A stretch of DNA of 64,000 nt from the NCBI GenBank assembly GCA_036277115.1, contig DASUNM010000024.1, positions 550,550 to 614,549 on the forward strand, in the 5' to 3' direction. Both the position numbers and the translations under genes were made by a program. How positions within the stretch are numbered: position 1 is the first letter of the stretch; every line of letters starts with the position of its first letter. Below the pieces are notes generated by a model. It did no database searches. It worked only from the letters and a program-made list of their open reading frames with translations, and had not been told where the DNA came from. This document shows positions 1-9,662 of this stretch, in pieces. This DNA comes from Pyrinomonadaceae bacterium (GTDB lineage: Bacteria > Acidobacteriota > Blastocatellia > Pyrinomonadales > Pyrinomonadaceae).

Positions 1-1092
1 CTTTACCAGAGCGCTAAGAAACGCAATATCTTTTGTGCGCGCGAAGAAAGCGCCGCGTCCTGCGCCGGCATTGAAAAAGGGAGCATTGGGTTGCTGAACT
101 ATTTCTGAGAATCGCGCGGTGAGCATGCTCGCGAACAAGTTGTCGACAGTCTTTTGCCGATAAGCGCCAACCGTTCCTTCTGCGCGTGACGGCAGCAAAG
201 TCAGGAGCTGAACTACGGTGCCGCCGGCTTCTTTGTCCGCGGCGATCGCGTACGCAGTCTCTGCCCGATCAGGCACGTCGAATTGCTGTCTCGGCCGCGG
301 CTTTGTTGCGGCAGGTATTGAGCCAAAATGCTTCTTGATCGTTTGTTCCATTGCCGCCTTGTCAAAATCGCCAACGGCAACTACTGCCATCAAATCCGGC
401 CGATACCATTCCCGGTAGAACTGCTTGATTCGTTCAACGTTCGCCTTTTGGATTATTTCGGGCTTGCCGATTGGCAAGCGATCGGCGTAGCGCGAGCCCT
501 TTAGAATGACGGGGAAGATCTTTTGCAGCATGCGCATGCTGGCGCCCTGACCGAGTCGCCATTCTTCCATGACGACGCCCCGCTCTTTTTCAATCTCTGC
601 GGCGTCGAAAGATACGTTGTGCGCCCAATCTTCAAGAATCAGCATTGCCTTCGCCATCGTCTCGGGCTTGTCGGTCGGCACTGTTAGTGTATAAACCGTC
701 TCGTCGAAGCTGGTGTAGGCGTTTACATCCGCGCCAAATCGCATTCCCAGCGACTCCATGAATCTGATCGTTTCGTTTTTCGGAAAGTTCTTCGTGCCGT
801 TGAAAGCCATGTGCTCAACCAGGTGCGCGAGACCCTGTTGATCGTCATCTTCGAGAATTGAGCCGGCCTTTATGACCAGCCGCAATTCGGCGCGCTTTTC
901 AGGTTTCTTGTTGGCCCGGATGTAATAACGGATGCCGTTCGGCAAGGTACCGATCATGATTTTCGGATCCACCGGCATTGCGTCGCTCAATGCCTGAGCG
1001 CGAATGAGTTGAGTTCCAACGCCGGCGAGGCAGACACTGGTTAAAACGACGGTGGCGATGAGGAATAAACGAAGAGGACGCCGAGAGTTCAT
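1..1092 (-). CDS. M16 family zinc metalloprotease, N-terminal part (runs off the left edge)
   Basis: The reading frame is open from an ATG at 1092 to the window edge, giving 364 codons without a stop. A hydrophobic signal segment at about residues 8-30 predicts export. The inverted zinc motif HLVEH (HxxEH, residues 90-94, bases 811-825) is followed about 75 residues later by KERGVVMEEW, which carries the third zinc-ligand glutamate. This is the layout of the active N-terminal domain of pitrilysin/PqqL-type M16 peptidases. Such proteins are often 400-950 residues, so the inactive half is missing only because the window ends. A TATAAA box (minus strand, 1172-1177) lies upstream. Function as a periplasmic peptidase is inferred from family; the substrate is unknown. 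Confidence 0.93.
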   Translation of the reverse strand, partial: MNSRRPLRLFLIATVVLTSVCLAGVGTQLIRAQALSDAMPVDPKIMIGTLPNGIRYYIRANKKPEKRAELRLVIKAGSILEDDDQQGLAHLVEHMAFNGTKNFPKNETIRFMESLGMRFGADVNAYTSFDETVYTLTVPTDKPETMAKAMLILEDWAHNVSFDAAEIEKERGVVMEEWRLGQGASMRMLQKIFPVILKGSRYADRLPIGKPEIIQKANVERIKQFYREWYRPDLMAVVAVGDFDKAAMEQTIKKHFGSIPAATKPRPRQQFDVPDRAETAYAIAADKEAGGTVVQLLTLLPSRAEGTVGAYRQKTVDNLFASMLTARFSEIVQQPNAPFFNAGAGRGAFFARTKDIAFLSALVK

Positions 1093-1537
1093 GTTCTTCT
1101 CCAAATTAGAAAAATGATCAGCTTATCTGTGTGATCCAGACGAGTTCGCAGAGCAGGGAGACTCGAGAGTTTTTATAACATCGGCCCGAAGGGGAAGCAA
1201 TTCACCGTTGACGTTGCGTGTCGCAAGTTTGGACAATGGCTGACTTGCTTAACGAAGAACAGCTTCAGCAATACCAAAGCCAAGCAACTATTGCTGCAAT
1301 GAATTTCCACGAGCACGTCCAAAACGAAATCTGGAGCGAAAGGGACACCTAAATTGGAAGAGTCTTGTTGGCTTCACGTCGTTCATCGAGGGGTCAAGCG
1401 AATTGACAGGCGTCTTTTGATCATAGTAGGTTTTGGCGGCTATTTGGGCCGTTCTCTTACTTCCAGACTTCAAAGACATTTTGCCGTCTTGATCTTCGAG
1501 CCTGATTCGGTCTGGCCATTTGCCGCGGTGAAAACCT
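1093..1537. other. Intergenic region between divergent genes
   Basis: About 445 bases separate the protease start from the next gene on the plus strand. Apart from a plausible -10 (TATAAA on the minus strand at 1172-1177, with a weak TTGCTT 17 bases upstream) serving the protease, I see no tRNA, no strong hairpin and no convincing reading frame. Short overlapping frames on both strands at about 1290-1600 have no recognisable protein features. Confidence 0.5.
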
Positions 1538-2779
1538 ATGGCTTGCATCCTCCTAGTCTTCTGGATATTTCTTTCGAGCGTTGACAGTAAGGCAAACAAA
1601 CCAGACACACCTCAACCACCGGCCCCGCCGTCTTTGACGATTTCCTTCGAGCGTCAAAATATCCGTCAAAACGATTGCTCAAGCGTCGAGTTGCTCCTGG
1701 TCAATAACTCGGAAGAGGAGCTGAAAACCACCCTGACGATTGCGGGGCCTTCCTTTATTACATGGTCCAGCGAGCCTTGTAAGAAGGATTCGGGTGAGTC
1801 CGCTGGGCAATCATTGGATCTCGGAGCTATTTCGGCTAGATCGACGTTGCGGCGGCGGTTGTTTCTTCGCACTGCTTCCACGATCGAAGTCGGAGATTAC
1901 AACAGCTTGTTTACGGTTGAATATCGCTGGGAACGGAACAACGTAACGGCTTCCGCATTCGTCAGTGCCGAGAAGCCGATCAAAATAAGCTTTCTCGGAA
2001 GCGAAAGCGTGGGCGGTATTCCGCTGGCGCTGGCCGGGTTCATCGTCCCGGGGCTGGTTTTCTGGTGGATCATCAAATTGTTCGGCGCGCCGTGGAGCCT
2101 CGAAGGATTAAGTAATCAAATGATCTACAGCGTTTTTGTTTCAATCGTGCTCATGTTCATCGGCACATGGCTGCACATTTCAGACATTAGCCGGGGCATC
2201 AGCATGGAGAAGTTACTAATCTTGTCGGCCGCTGGTTTGGTGGCAGGAGTCGCGGTTGGGGGCGGGGACCTGCTGGTCCGAAAGGAAAAAGCACGGCGCG
2301 CGGCCGGTGTGGCCGCTGCGAAACTGGAGCAACAAATAAGATTAGAAGAGAGTGAAGCAAGTCTCCTTGGAAAACTGTTAGAGCTTCCTGACAAAGCTCA
2401 ACTTAACAAGCCCTTGATCCTGCTGAAGAATGGCAAACGGTACATCGGGGCGCTGGGGGCGCTGACATTCTTTGCCAAGCAGGGTAGCGCTGAGAGTGAG
2501 CGAATCTATTCGCTGGTGGGTTCCTTCGTTATCAATGCGAAGCTTGCCGACGAGACGGTCAAGGCCCGTCTGGTAGAACTTCGAGCGTCTAAAAAGATGC
2601 GCGCGCTGGTGACATTGGCGGCAGAAAAGGGCTTGTTGAATTCTATTGAAGAGATCCAAACAATAAACGCCGATGGAGAGTTCGAGCCTTCCGGAGTGAC
2701 ATTCATGCAGTGGAAAGAGGCCGAAGTTGCGTCGGCGGCTGTAGATCAAGAAAACTGGGAAGCGCCGCCTTTGAAGTAA
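1538..2779 (+). CDS. Membrane protein of unknown function with exported N-terminal domain
   Basis: The 413-residue protein is not recognised. It starts with a short hydrophobic segment (residues 1-13), then a Pro-rich stretch and a beta-rich region of about 120 residues that resembles an Ig-like or COG1470-type extracytoplasmic domain. Three probable membrane helices follow at about 161-181, 195-213 and 225-245. The last 165 residues are charged and helical (KARRAAGVAAAKLEQQIRLE, a coiled-coil-like start) and should be cytoplasmic. The topology suggests something that senses or binds outside and acts inside, but that is inference. A perfect hairpin sits right after the stop. Its neighbour at 3114 is also unrecognised. 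Confidence 0.72.
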   Translation: MACILLVFWIFLSSVDSKANKPDTPQPPAPPSLTISFERQNIRQNDCSSVELLLVNNSEEELKTTLTIAGPSFITWSSEPCKKDSGESAGQSLDLGAISARSTLRRRLFLRTASTIEVGDYNSLFTVEYRWERNNVTASAFVSAEKPIKISFLGSESVGGIPLALAGFIVPGLVFWWIIKLFGAPWSLEGLSNQMIYSVFVSIVLMFIGTWLHISDISRGISMEKLLILSAAGLVAGVAVGGGDLLVRKEKARRAAGVAAAKLEQQIRLEESEASLLGKLLELPDKAQLNKPLILLKNGKRYIGALGALTFFAKQGSAESERIYSLVGSFVINAKLADETVKARLVELRASKKMRALVTLAAEKGLLNSIEEIQTINADGEFEPSGVTFMQWKEAEVASAAVDQENWEAPPLK

Positions 2780-2785
2780 AAAGGA

Positions 2786-2813
2786 ATCGCGCCACCCTTG
2801 CGAGTGGCGCGAT
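2786..2813 (+). terminator. Hairpin after the 1538-2779 gene
   Basis: Arms ATCGCGCCAC (2786-2795) and GTGGCGCGAT (2804-2813) are perfectly complementary around an eight-base loop, starting seven bases after the stop. The following bases are only moderately T-rich, so it is a plausible but not ideal intrinsic terminator. Confidence 0.6.
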
Positions 2814-3113
2814 AGTTTAGTTTCCCGAATGTTTAGCAGTCACATTCTTTCATTTAGCGCCACCGCCCCGAAGGGCGGAAGCGAATTGTGGTTTTATCCA
2901 CATCTACACGGCCCGGACAGTCAATTCCGGAGCCGGGTGCAAGCGCCTCGAAGGGCTAGCTCCCGCTAAGCGCTATTTCGACCCGTAGGTCGGCTTTGTA
3001 TGGTGTTACCACCCTACGAAACATCACCAGCCGTATGCTATAACGCGCCCGAAAACAAAGTCAATCGAACGTTCGGCGTGGCAATCATAATTTGAGAAGG
3101 GAGGCAGTGGGAC
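2814..3113. other. Intergenic region with repeat-like sequence
   Basis: About 300 bases without a credible reading frame. The part from about 2950 to 3050 looks like degenerate intergenic repeat (short inverted runs such as CGACCCGTAGGTCG), and no other structure stands out. GGGAGG at about 3100 is the ribosome-binding site of the next gene. Confidence 0.4.
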
Positions 3114-4241
3114 ATGTTAGAGATACCGTTTCAGGGAATCGACCTTTACATCTTCGATGTGCATACAACAATCAGACCGCTGACCTTTAACAATTGTCTG
3201 CAAGAGAGATTTCGGTTTTTGGTTGAACCAGCTGCCTATCGAAAAACTTATCTCGACGCAAAATCAACGCTCACGAAGTCCTTTGACGTTCACCCGCTGT
3301 CGCAGCACGCGCAAACCAAAAATCACTTTTGGAAGAACTATCTCAATTTGTTTTCGGAGGGCGCGCCGGACGTGTGGCAAATGCAGGCGCCGTTTGTTTG
3401 CAGCCTCCGCCAGCCAATCGTCACGTTGGCGGACGATTTGGGCTTTACCGGATCAATTCGTCCGAGAATTTACGTCTCGGCCCTGGGTTGGTCAACAAGT
3501 CTCAGTATTCACCTGCGAGGCGAGATTCACCTTTCAGCTTTATTAGATTTTATTCTTGGCCTCATCGGAACCAGGGGGAAGTCCGGTCTGCGATTCGACG
3601 GACAAGCGGCAAACATCTCCTTCGTCTTCCGCGGTCTGGCTGAGCGGCTGCTGGAAGAGGTTTATGACAAAGCGCATCCGCCTAAGACGGGGGCACCGCA
3701 AGTGCCGCGTCGAATGGTGATATCCCTGTCGAAATTTGAAGGCACGCCACTACATTACAAGAAAACGCTCGATCGAAAAGGAATGTCCAGTGAAGAGCAG
3801 GCGCTGCTTCACAGTCTCTTGCGCGGAGAAGAAATTGGAGTGAAGGACCTGGCTCAGAAACTGCGAAGTCCATCGGCCACGGTGGTGCGCTTCGAGCCGG
3901 ATGCGGACTTTATGTTGATCTATTTCGAATATGGGGCACTGGTTTTCATGCAAAGGACCGCGCGCCTCAAGGATAAACGCCAAAGGTCACTGACTTGCTT
4001 TTCCTCGAATACATGCGCTTATGCGATTATGATTTGGACCCTGTTCCACTTTTACCACGGCACGGTAAACACTTCGAACGAGGCGGTAAAGGCCATGCGG
4101 CAGCAGGTGAGAGCCAACCTGGCGGCCATGAAAGACAAATACCTTTCAAGCGCGGATACCACCAGGGACAGCGTTCAGTTTGGGAAGGCGTTTTTCAAAA
4201 ATAACACAGACCTGAAGAAGATCTTCGAGGAATCAGCGTGA
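3114..4241 (+). CDS. Unrecognised 375-residue protein
   Basis: I do not recognise this protein. It starts at an ATG preceded by GGGAGGCAG, and the frame is uninterrupted. The sequence looks soluble and globular, with mixed alpha/beta composition, no signal peptide and one moderately hydrophobic stretch near residues 295-315 (CAYAIMIWTLFHFYHG). The C-terminal 60 residues are charged and helical. No catalytic motif stands out. It lies on the same strand as the unknown membrane protein at 1538, so the two might work together, but a hairpin and about 300 bases separate them. Both could belong to an accessory segment. Confidence 0.65.
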   Translation: MLEIPFQGIDLYIFDVHTTIRPLTFNNCLQERFRFLVEPAAYRKTYLDAKSTLTKSFDVHPLSQHAQTKNHFWKNYLNLFSEGAPDVWQMQAPFVCSLRQPIVTLADDLGFTGSIRPRIYVSALGWSTSLSIHLRGEIHLSALLDFILGLIGTRGKSGLRFDGQAANISFVFRGLAERLLEEVYDKAHPPKTGAPQVPRRMVISLSKFEGTPLHYKKTLDRKGMSSEEQALLHSLLRGEEIGVKDLAQKLRSPSATVVRFEPDADFMLIYFEYGALVFMQRTARLKDKRQRSLTCFSSNTCAYAIMIWTLFHFYHGTVNTSNEAVKAMRQQVRANLAAMKDKYLSSADTTRDSVQFGKAFFKNNTDLKKIFEESA

Positions 4242-4340
4242 CTGCTCTCGCAGAATTCGGGCTCCCAACGACCAGAAACTTAACAAGTCGTCAGCGGGAA
4301 TTGCGACGGTCATCTGAGTCCTCACGAGCTTAAATCGAAC

Positions 4341-5180
4341 TTGTCGATCAGTTCACAACAACTTGAGGATTACGAACGCGACGGTTTCTTAGCGCTCCCG
4401 AATTTTGTGAAGCTGTCGGTCTGCGATCGTTTGCGACACCGCGCCGAAGAGTTAGTGCGCGAATTCGATCCGCAGGAAGTCGTTTCCATCTTTTCTACCC
4501 GCGAGCAAACGCGGACGAGCGATGACTACTTCCTCGAGTCGGGCGACAAAATCCGATTCTTCTTTGAAGAGAACGCATTCAATGCGGACGGCAGTTTCCG
4601 GCAAGCGACGGCGATGTCAATCAATAAGATTGGGCACGCGCTGCACGATCTCGATCCCGTATTCGATGAGTTTTCCCGGCGCGGCGAAATCAAAGAACTC
4701 GTCTCTGACCTGGGAATTGACCAGCCGTTATTGCTGCAATCGATGTACATCTTCAAGCAGCCGAAGATCGGCGGCGAAGTTACTTGCCATCAGGATGCAA
4801 CGTTTCTTTACACCGAGCCCTTAAGGATGCTTGGGCTATGGTTTGCGCTGGAAGATGCGACGATCGACAACGGTTGTCTGTGGGTGATTCCCGGCGGGCA
4901 TCGATTGGGATTGAAGTCGCGATTCGTAAGAGCCGAAGCCGGCGGAACTCGTTTTGAAATCTTTGACGATGCGCCCTGGCCGGAAGACAACCTGCGGCCT
5001 TTGGAAGTCGAGAAGGGAACTCTGATCGTGCTGCATCCACAGCTTCCGCACCTCAGTCGCGAAAATCGCTCGCCCAAATCGCGACACGCCTACACCCTGC
5101 ACGTCATCGACGCTTCAGTAAATTATCCGACTGAGAATTGGTTGCAGCGATCCGCTGAGATGCCGGCGCGAGGATTCTAG
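4341..5180 (+). CDS. Phytanoyl-CoA dioxygenase (PhyH) family protein
   Basis: This is a 279-residue Fe(II)/2-oxoglutarate-dependent oxygenase-like protein. The N-terminal pattern QLEDYERDGFLALPNFV is the usual PhyH start. The iron-binding HxD is in CHQDATFLY, and the distal His and 2-oxoglutarate Arg are expected in the HPQLPHLS ... RHAYTLHV region. GGHRLGLKSRF is also typical. Known members hydroxylate lipids and other small molecules; the substrate here cannot be told. The start is a TTG at 4341, chosen because the family motif begins only a few residues later. Its stop touches the stop of glmS on the other strand with no spacing, so the two genes converge. Confidence 0.88.
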   Translation: MSISSQQLEDYERDGFLALPNFVKLSVCDRLRHRAEELVREFDPQEVVSIFSTREQTRTSDDYFLESGDKIRFFFEENAFNADGSFRQATAMSINKIGHALHDLDPVFDEFSRRGEIKELVSDLGIDQPLLLQSMYIFKQPKIGGEVTCHQDATFLYTEPLRMLGLWFALEDATIDNGCLWVIPGGHRLGLKSRFVRAEAGGTRFEIFDDAPWPEDNLRPLEVEKGTLIVLHPQLPHLSRENRSPKSRHAYTLHVIDASVNYPTENWLQRSAEMPARGF

Positions 5181-7043
5181 TTACTCGACAGTTACGGATT
5201 TCGCGAGGTTCCGTGGCTGGTCGACGTCGCATCCGCGTCGCACGGCGATGTGATAAGCGAGCAGTTGCAGCGGAATGATCGAAAGCAAGGGCGAGAGCAA
5301 GTCACTCGATTCCGGGACCGAAATTACGTGATCGGAAACGACTGAAGACATCGTGTCGCCTTCGGTCAGGACGGAAAGCACGATGCCTTCACGTGCTTTT
5401 ACTTCCACAATGTTCGAATGCGTCTTCTCGTAGCGCAGCTCTGAGGAACGATTCCCCACTTCACGCGTATTGATGAACATCACAGGCAGCCGCTCATCAA
5501 TCAGTGCGTTCGGCCCATGTTTCATTTCACCCGCCGGATAGCCTTCGGCGTGAATGTAGGAAATCTCTTTCAGCTTCAGCGCGCCTTCGAGGGCAATCGG
5601 AAAATTGATGCCGCGGCCGAGGTAAAGGAAGTCGGTCGCGCGAAAGAACTCTCGTGACAGCTCGTCAATCGCGTCCGACTGGTTCAGCAGGTGCTCCATC
5701 TTCACCGGCAGTTCGGCCAGTTGCCGCACATGCTCGAGACTCTCTTCATCGCTCAATGTTCCGCGCAGCTGGCCCAGGTAGAGCGCAAACAAATAGAGCG
5801 CGATCATCTGCGAAGTAAAAGCCTTCGTTGAAGCGACACCGATTTCCGGGCCGGCATGCGTAAGGATCGTGCCGTCGGCTTCGCGCGTGATCATCGAGCC
5901 CTGCACGTTGCAGATTGAGAGAACTTTGGCGCCGCGTTCTTTGACTTCGCGGAGGGCGGCGATCGTATCTGCCGTTTCACCAGACTGCGTAATCACCAGG
6001 AGCAAAGTATTGTCGTCGAGAACGGGATCGCGGTAACGGAATTCCGACGCGTAATCAACATCAACGTTAACGCGTGCGAGCTGCTCGATCATGTACTTGC
6101 CGGCCAGACCCGCGTGCAGGGAGGTTCCGCATGCGGCTATCTTGATGGAATTAAAACTCTTGAACTCGTCTTCACTGATGTTGCGCATTTCATCGAGGAA
6201 TACGCGGCCGGTCGCGTGCGAGATTCGTCCCTCGACGGTTTCGCGTACCGCGCGCGGCTGCTCATAAATCTCCTTGAGCATGAAATGCTTGAAGCCGCCC
6301 TTTTCGACCTGAATCGGATCCCACGTAATGCGCGTCTGTTCGGGCTGAACTTCCTTGCCGCTGAAGTCGCTAACGCGAATGCCGTCCTTTGTCATGACGG
6401 CGATCTCGCCGTCGGCCAGAAAGAAGACATCGCGCGTGTGTTCGAGAATCGCAGGAACGTCGGACGCTACAAAAAATTCGCCATCGCCAAGGCCCATGAC
6501 CACCGGCGGACCCTGACGCGCGGAAATAATCGTATTCGGGTAATCGGCCGAGATGATCGAGAGGGCAAAGATGCCCGTGAGTCGCAGCACGGTCTCGCGC
6601 ACTGCCTTTTCGAAATCAGCGCCCTGCTTCAAATACTCTTCGATCAGGTGCGCCACGATCTCGGTGTCAGTCTCGGTAACGAACTCATGATCCTTCTGCC
6701 GGAGTTCTTCTTTTAGTTTCAGGTAATTCTCGATGATGCCGTTATGAACGACGATTACGCGGCCCGTGCAGTCGCGGTGCGGATGCGCGTTCTCTTCGGT
6801 CGGTCGCCCGTGGGTCGCCCAACGCGTATGGCCAACACCATAAGTGCCGTTAAGCGGATTCTGCTGCAACGCCGCTTCCAGGTTGCGCAGCTTTCCTTCG
6901 GCGCGGCGAATCTGTAATTCATTGTTCCCGTTGACGACGGCAATGCCAGCCGAATCATAGCCGCGGTATTCGAGCTTCCGCAGACCATCGATGATCAACG
7001 GCACCACCGGTTTGTTTCCAACGTATCCGACTATTCCACACAT
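5181..7043 (-). CDS. glmS: Glutamine-fructose-6-phosphate aminotransferase (isomerizing)
   Basis: GlmS makes glucosamine-6-phosphate from fructose-6-phosphate and glutamine, the first committed step to UDP-GlcNAc. The 620 residues have the normal length. The N-terminal class II glutaminase domain begins MCGIVGYVG with Cys2 as nucleophile, and HTRWATHG and HNGIIENY follow. Two SIS sugar-isomerase domains follow ([27 protein letters not shown]), ending with the conserved LAKSVTVE. It lies directly upstream of glmU on the same strand, so the pair covers the route to UDP-GlcNAc used by the murein genes farther along the window. No glmS ribozyme-like leader is apparent; the short upstream gap contains repeat-like sequence. 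Confidence 0.98.
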   Translation of the reverse strand: MCGIVGYVGNKPVVPLIIDGLRKLEYRGYDSAGIAVVNGNNELQIRRAEGKLRNLEAALQQNPLNGTYGVGHTRWATHGRPTEENAHPHRDCTGRVIVVHNGIIENYLKLKEELRQKDHEFVTETDTEIVAHLIEEYLKQGADFEKAVRETVLRLTGIFALSIISADYPNTIISARQGPPVVMGLGDGEFFVASDVPAILEHTRDVFFLADGEIAVMTKDGIRVSDFSGKEVQPEQTRITWDPIQVEKGGFKHFMLKEIYEQPRAVRETVEGRISHATGRVFLDEMRNISEDEFKSFNSIKIAACGTSLHAGLAGKYMIEQLARVNVDVDYASEFRYRDPVLDDNTLLLVITQSGETADTIAALREVKERGAKVLSICNVQGSMITREADGTILTHAGPEIGVASTKAFTSQMIALYLFALYLGQLRGTLSDEESLEHVRQLAELPVKMEHLLNQSDAIDELSREFFRATDFLYLGRGINFPIALEGALKLKEISYIHAEGYPAGEMKHGPNALIDERLPVMFINTREVGNRSSELRYEKTHSNIVEVKAREGIVLSVLTEGDTMSSVVSDHVISVPESSDLLSPLLSIIPLQLLAYHIAVRRGCDVDQPRNLAKSVTVE

Positions 7044-7044
7044 A

Positions 7045-7081
7045 AGTTAGTAAACAGTAAGTCGTGAGCAGCGAGCAGTAA
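7045..7081. repeat. Short GCAGT-type intergenic repeat upstream of glmS
   Basis: The stretch AGTAAACAGTAAGTCGTGAG and following GCAGCGAGCAGTA reads as low-complexity runs of AGTAA/GCAGT. A related, longer stretch lies between murG and murC (about 34428-34531). Probably a member of a dispersed repeat family. Confidence 0.4.
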
Positions 7082-7104
7082 AAACGGCGAATCCCGCCGC
7101 CTTT

Positions 7105-8526
7105 TCATTTCGAATCGTCGTCCGCTTTTCTGATTGCCTTGGCCGGCACACCGGCGACCAGGGTATTTGGCGGCACATCCTTGGTAACAACCGAGCCGGC
7201 GCCGGTTGAGGCCCCGCTGCCGACGCGCACCGGCGCGATCAGCATTGTATCTGAGCCGATGTGAACGTGGTCTTCAATGATCGTCTGGTGTTTGTTCTTC
7301 CCGTCGTAATTGCACGTGATCGTGCCGGCGCCGATGTTCGTTTCTTCACCAATCGTCGCATCGCCAAGATAAGTCAGATGCATGCTCTTCGTGCCGCGAC
7401 CGATGCGCGATTTCTTCACTTCGACAAAGTTGCCGACGACCGACCGTTCGTCCATCTGAGCATTCATGCGCAGGTGCGCAAACGGTCCGACGGCGCAGTC
7501 ATCGGCGATTTGCGAATCCATGACCAGGCAATGGTCTTTGATGGTGACGCGATTGCCGATCTGCGAATTCACAATGCGCGATCCCTGTTGGATTTCGCAA
7601 GCTTCACCAATGACCGACCTGCCCTGAATATGCACGTCGGGATGAATCACTGAGTCGCGGCCAATCTTTGCATCGCTGCTGACATAGGAATGGGAAGGAT
7701 CGATGAATGTCACGCCGTCTTCGATCATCATTCGCCGAATCGTGTTCCGGCGCATCAGGTTTTCGAATTCGGCAAGTTCAGCCCGCGTGTTGATGCCTGA
7801 AACTTCGCGTGCATCGCCGTGCAGGTAAACAGCAACGTGATCGCCGTCCGCTTTCAGGATCGCCGGCACATCGGTCAGATAGAATTCGGACTGTGCATTG
7901 TTTGGTTTGATGCGACTGAGCCCGTCTATCAGCTTTGCGCTTTCAAAGCAATAAATGCCGGCGTTTATTTCGCGAATCTGGCGCTCGTCTTCCGTGGCGT
8001 CTTTTTGTTCGACGATCTTCACAAAGCCGCCTGCGTCGTCCCGCATGACGCGACCGTAACCGGTCGGGTTTTCCAGTCTAACACTGAGCAGCGCGCAAGC
8101 TGCTTTCGCCGCGTGGTGAGCATCGATCAATTTAGTCAGCGTGCCCGGTCGAATGAGCGGCACATCACCTGACAACACCAGCACGGTCCGATTATCGCCG
8201 CGCAGTTCATTCTCAGCGGCGATCACCGCGTCGCCAGTGCCACGCTGTTTCAGTTGATGAACAAACGCGATTCTTTCGCGGTCTGAGGCAAACTCGGCTT
8301 CGACGATTGCGCGGACTTCTTCCGCCTGGTGACCGACAATTACGACAACCTTCCCCGGGTTGAGCGCTAGCGCACTTCGGCAGACATGCGAGATTAACGG
8401 ACGGCCATCAAGCTTGTGCAGCACTTTCGCGACATTCGATTTCATGCGCGTGCCCAGGCCGGCCGCCATGATCAGCACGTCAACACTTTGTCCGTCGCTC
8501 GGATTAGGATTTGAGGAATTCTGCAA
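7105..8526 (-). CDS. glmU: Bifunctional GlcNAc-1-P uridyltransferase / glucosamine-1-P acetyltransferase
   Basis: GlmU acetylates glucosamine-1-phosphate and couples it to UTP, giving UDP-GlcNAc. The 473-residue protein has the usual two parts. The N-terminal nucleotidyltransferase carries LIMAAGLGTRMKS, VLSGDVPLI and the metal-binding GIY/EINAG region. The C-terminal left-handed beta-helix of hexapeptide repeats starts at about residue 260, with the acetyltransferase signature IGAGTITCNYDGKNK. A short polar N-terminal extension of about 14 residues precedes the usual start. It sits between glmS and a YvcK-like gene, with 61 bases to glmS. The pathway role is established knowledge for the family. 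Confidence 0.97.
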   Translation of the reverse strand: MQNSSNPNPSDGQSVDVLIMAAGLGTRMKSNVAKVLHKLDGRPLISHVCRSALALNPGKVVVIVGHQAEEVRAIVEAEFASDRERIAFVHQLKQRGTGDAVIAAENELRGDNRTVLVLSGDVPLIRPGTLTKLIDAHHAAKAACALLSVRLENPTGYGRVMRDDAGGFVKIVEQKDATEDERQIREINAGIYCFESAKLIDGLSRIKPNNAQSEFYLTDVPAILKADGDHVAVYLHGDAREVSGINTRAELAEFENLMRRNTIRRMMIEDGVTFIDPSHSYVSSDAKIGRDSVIHPDVHIQGRSVIGEACEIQQGSRIVNSQIGNRVTIKDHCLVMDSQIADDCAVGPFAHLRMNAQMDERSVVGNFVEVKKSRIGRGTKSMHLTYLGDATIGEETNIGAGTITCNYDGKNKHQTIIEDHVHIGSDTMLIAPVRVGSGASTGAGSVVTKDVPPNTLVAGVPAKAIRKADDDSK

Positions 8527-8542
8527 GGTCGTATTTGCGTGG

Positions 8543-9571
8543 TTAGACTGTTACCGGCAGAGGCACAGGCGATTGTGCGCCGCAGGCCAGCACGACACGC
8601 GCCAGTTGATCAGGATCGTGACGCACCATTTCGCCCTCCTCGAGCAAGTTCGTGCGGACGATTTCACCGTAGCCCGTTCCGTTGGTGCTTGGTTTCGCTT
8701 CAGCCCAGGTTACCTGGAACGCGCCGTCAGCCGCATACAGCGAGGCCTGGTGCTCAGTGATACTCCGGTCATTCAACAACACGTAATCAAACTGAATCTG
8801 CGGAGCGTACTTCTTGACGGTCGCCAGATGTTTCTGCGCGTCGAAACCGTCGGTCTCTCCGGGCTGTGTCATCAGGTTGGTGACAAAGATTTTGATTCCT
8901 CCTGATTCCGCGATGGCGTCAGGTACTTCTGAAACCAGCAGGTTTGGCAAGATACTCGTGTAGAGCGATCCAGGCCCCACGGTAATCACATCGGCAGCGC
9001 GAATCGCGGCCAGCGCACCCGGCAGCGGTTCGCAGTGATCCGGCTCAAGCCGCAGGCTCCGAATTTCGGACTTCGCCGCAGTGATTTGCGTTTCGCCGTG
9101 AACCGTTCGCCCGTTTACCAGTTCCGCCACCAGTCGCACATCCGTGGTCGTGGCCGGAAAAATGTGGCCTTTGCTGGCCAGGACCTCTGAAGAAAGCCGT
9201 ACGGCTTCAACGAAGTCGCCGGTAACGTCCGCCAGAGCAGCGAGGAAAAGATTGCCGAAGCTGTGGCCGGCCAAATCGCCTGAACCGCCGAAACGATGCC
9301 GAAAAAGGCGCGAAATCAGGGTCGAATCCTCTGACAGCGCAATCATGCAGTTGCGTATATCACCCGGCGGAAGCATCTGAAGTTCATCACGCAGGCGGCC
9401 CGAACTCCCGCCGTCGTCAGAAACGGTGACGATGGCCGAAAGCGACTCCAACCAGACGTCATCTTTCCGCCGGCCCACAAACTTCTTCAATCCGGACAGA
9501 AGAGTCGAGAGACCGGTTCCTCCGCCGATCGCCACCAGCCTAACGCCACGATTCGAGATTATCTCGTTCAT
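8543..9571 (-). CDS. yvcK: YvcK/CofD-like family protein (gluconeogenesis factor)
   Basis: The 342 residues match the YvcK/YbhK branch of the CofD-like family. Visible motifs are GGGTGLSTLLSGLK near the N-terminus, VSDDGGSSGRLRDEL, PPGDIRNC and GPGSLYTSILPNLLV. In Bacillus, YvcK binds UDP-sugars and is needed for cell shape and growth on gluconeogenic carbon. Here it lies 16 bases upstream of glmU on the same strand, which fits a UDP-GlcNAc-linked role; that connection is inference. True CofD makes the lactyl-phospho part of F420, but no F420 genes are near, so I prefer YvcK. The rapZ/whiA partners seen in Firmicutes are absent. Confidence 0.9.
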   Translation of the reverse strand: MNEIISNRGVRLVAIGGGTGLSTLLSGLKKFVGRRKDDVWLESLSAIVTVSDDGGSSGRLRDELQMLPPGDIRNCMIALSEDSTLISRLFRHRFGGSGDLAGHSFGNLFLAALADVTGDFVEAVRLSSEVLASKGHIFPATTTDVRLVAELVNGRTVHGETQITAAKSEIRSLRLEPDHCEPLPGALAAIRAADVITVGPGSLYTSILPNLLVSEVPDAIAESGGIKIFVTNLMTQPGETDGFDAQKHLATVKKYAPQIQFDYVLLNDRSITEHQASLYAADGAFQVTWAEAKPSTNGTGYGEIVRTNLLEEGEMVRHDPDQLARVVLACGAQSPVPLPVTV

Positions 9572-9662
9572 TTTTGCGCGAGCTTAACACTCCCACGGGC
9601 AAATATACCTGAAAGCAAACGGCACGGATAGAGATCGGATTGAACCGCGAAGGTGGAGGATG

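Noticed and set aside
1288..1608. 106-codon frame on the minus strand with an opposite 76-codon frame
   Set aside because: Mutually overlapping frames, no recognisable motifs, low-complexity Arg-rich composition.
6114..6716. 200-codon plus-strand frame in glmS
   Set aside because: Shadow of glmS on the opposite strand.
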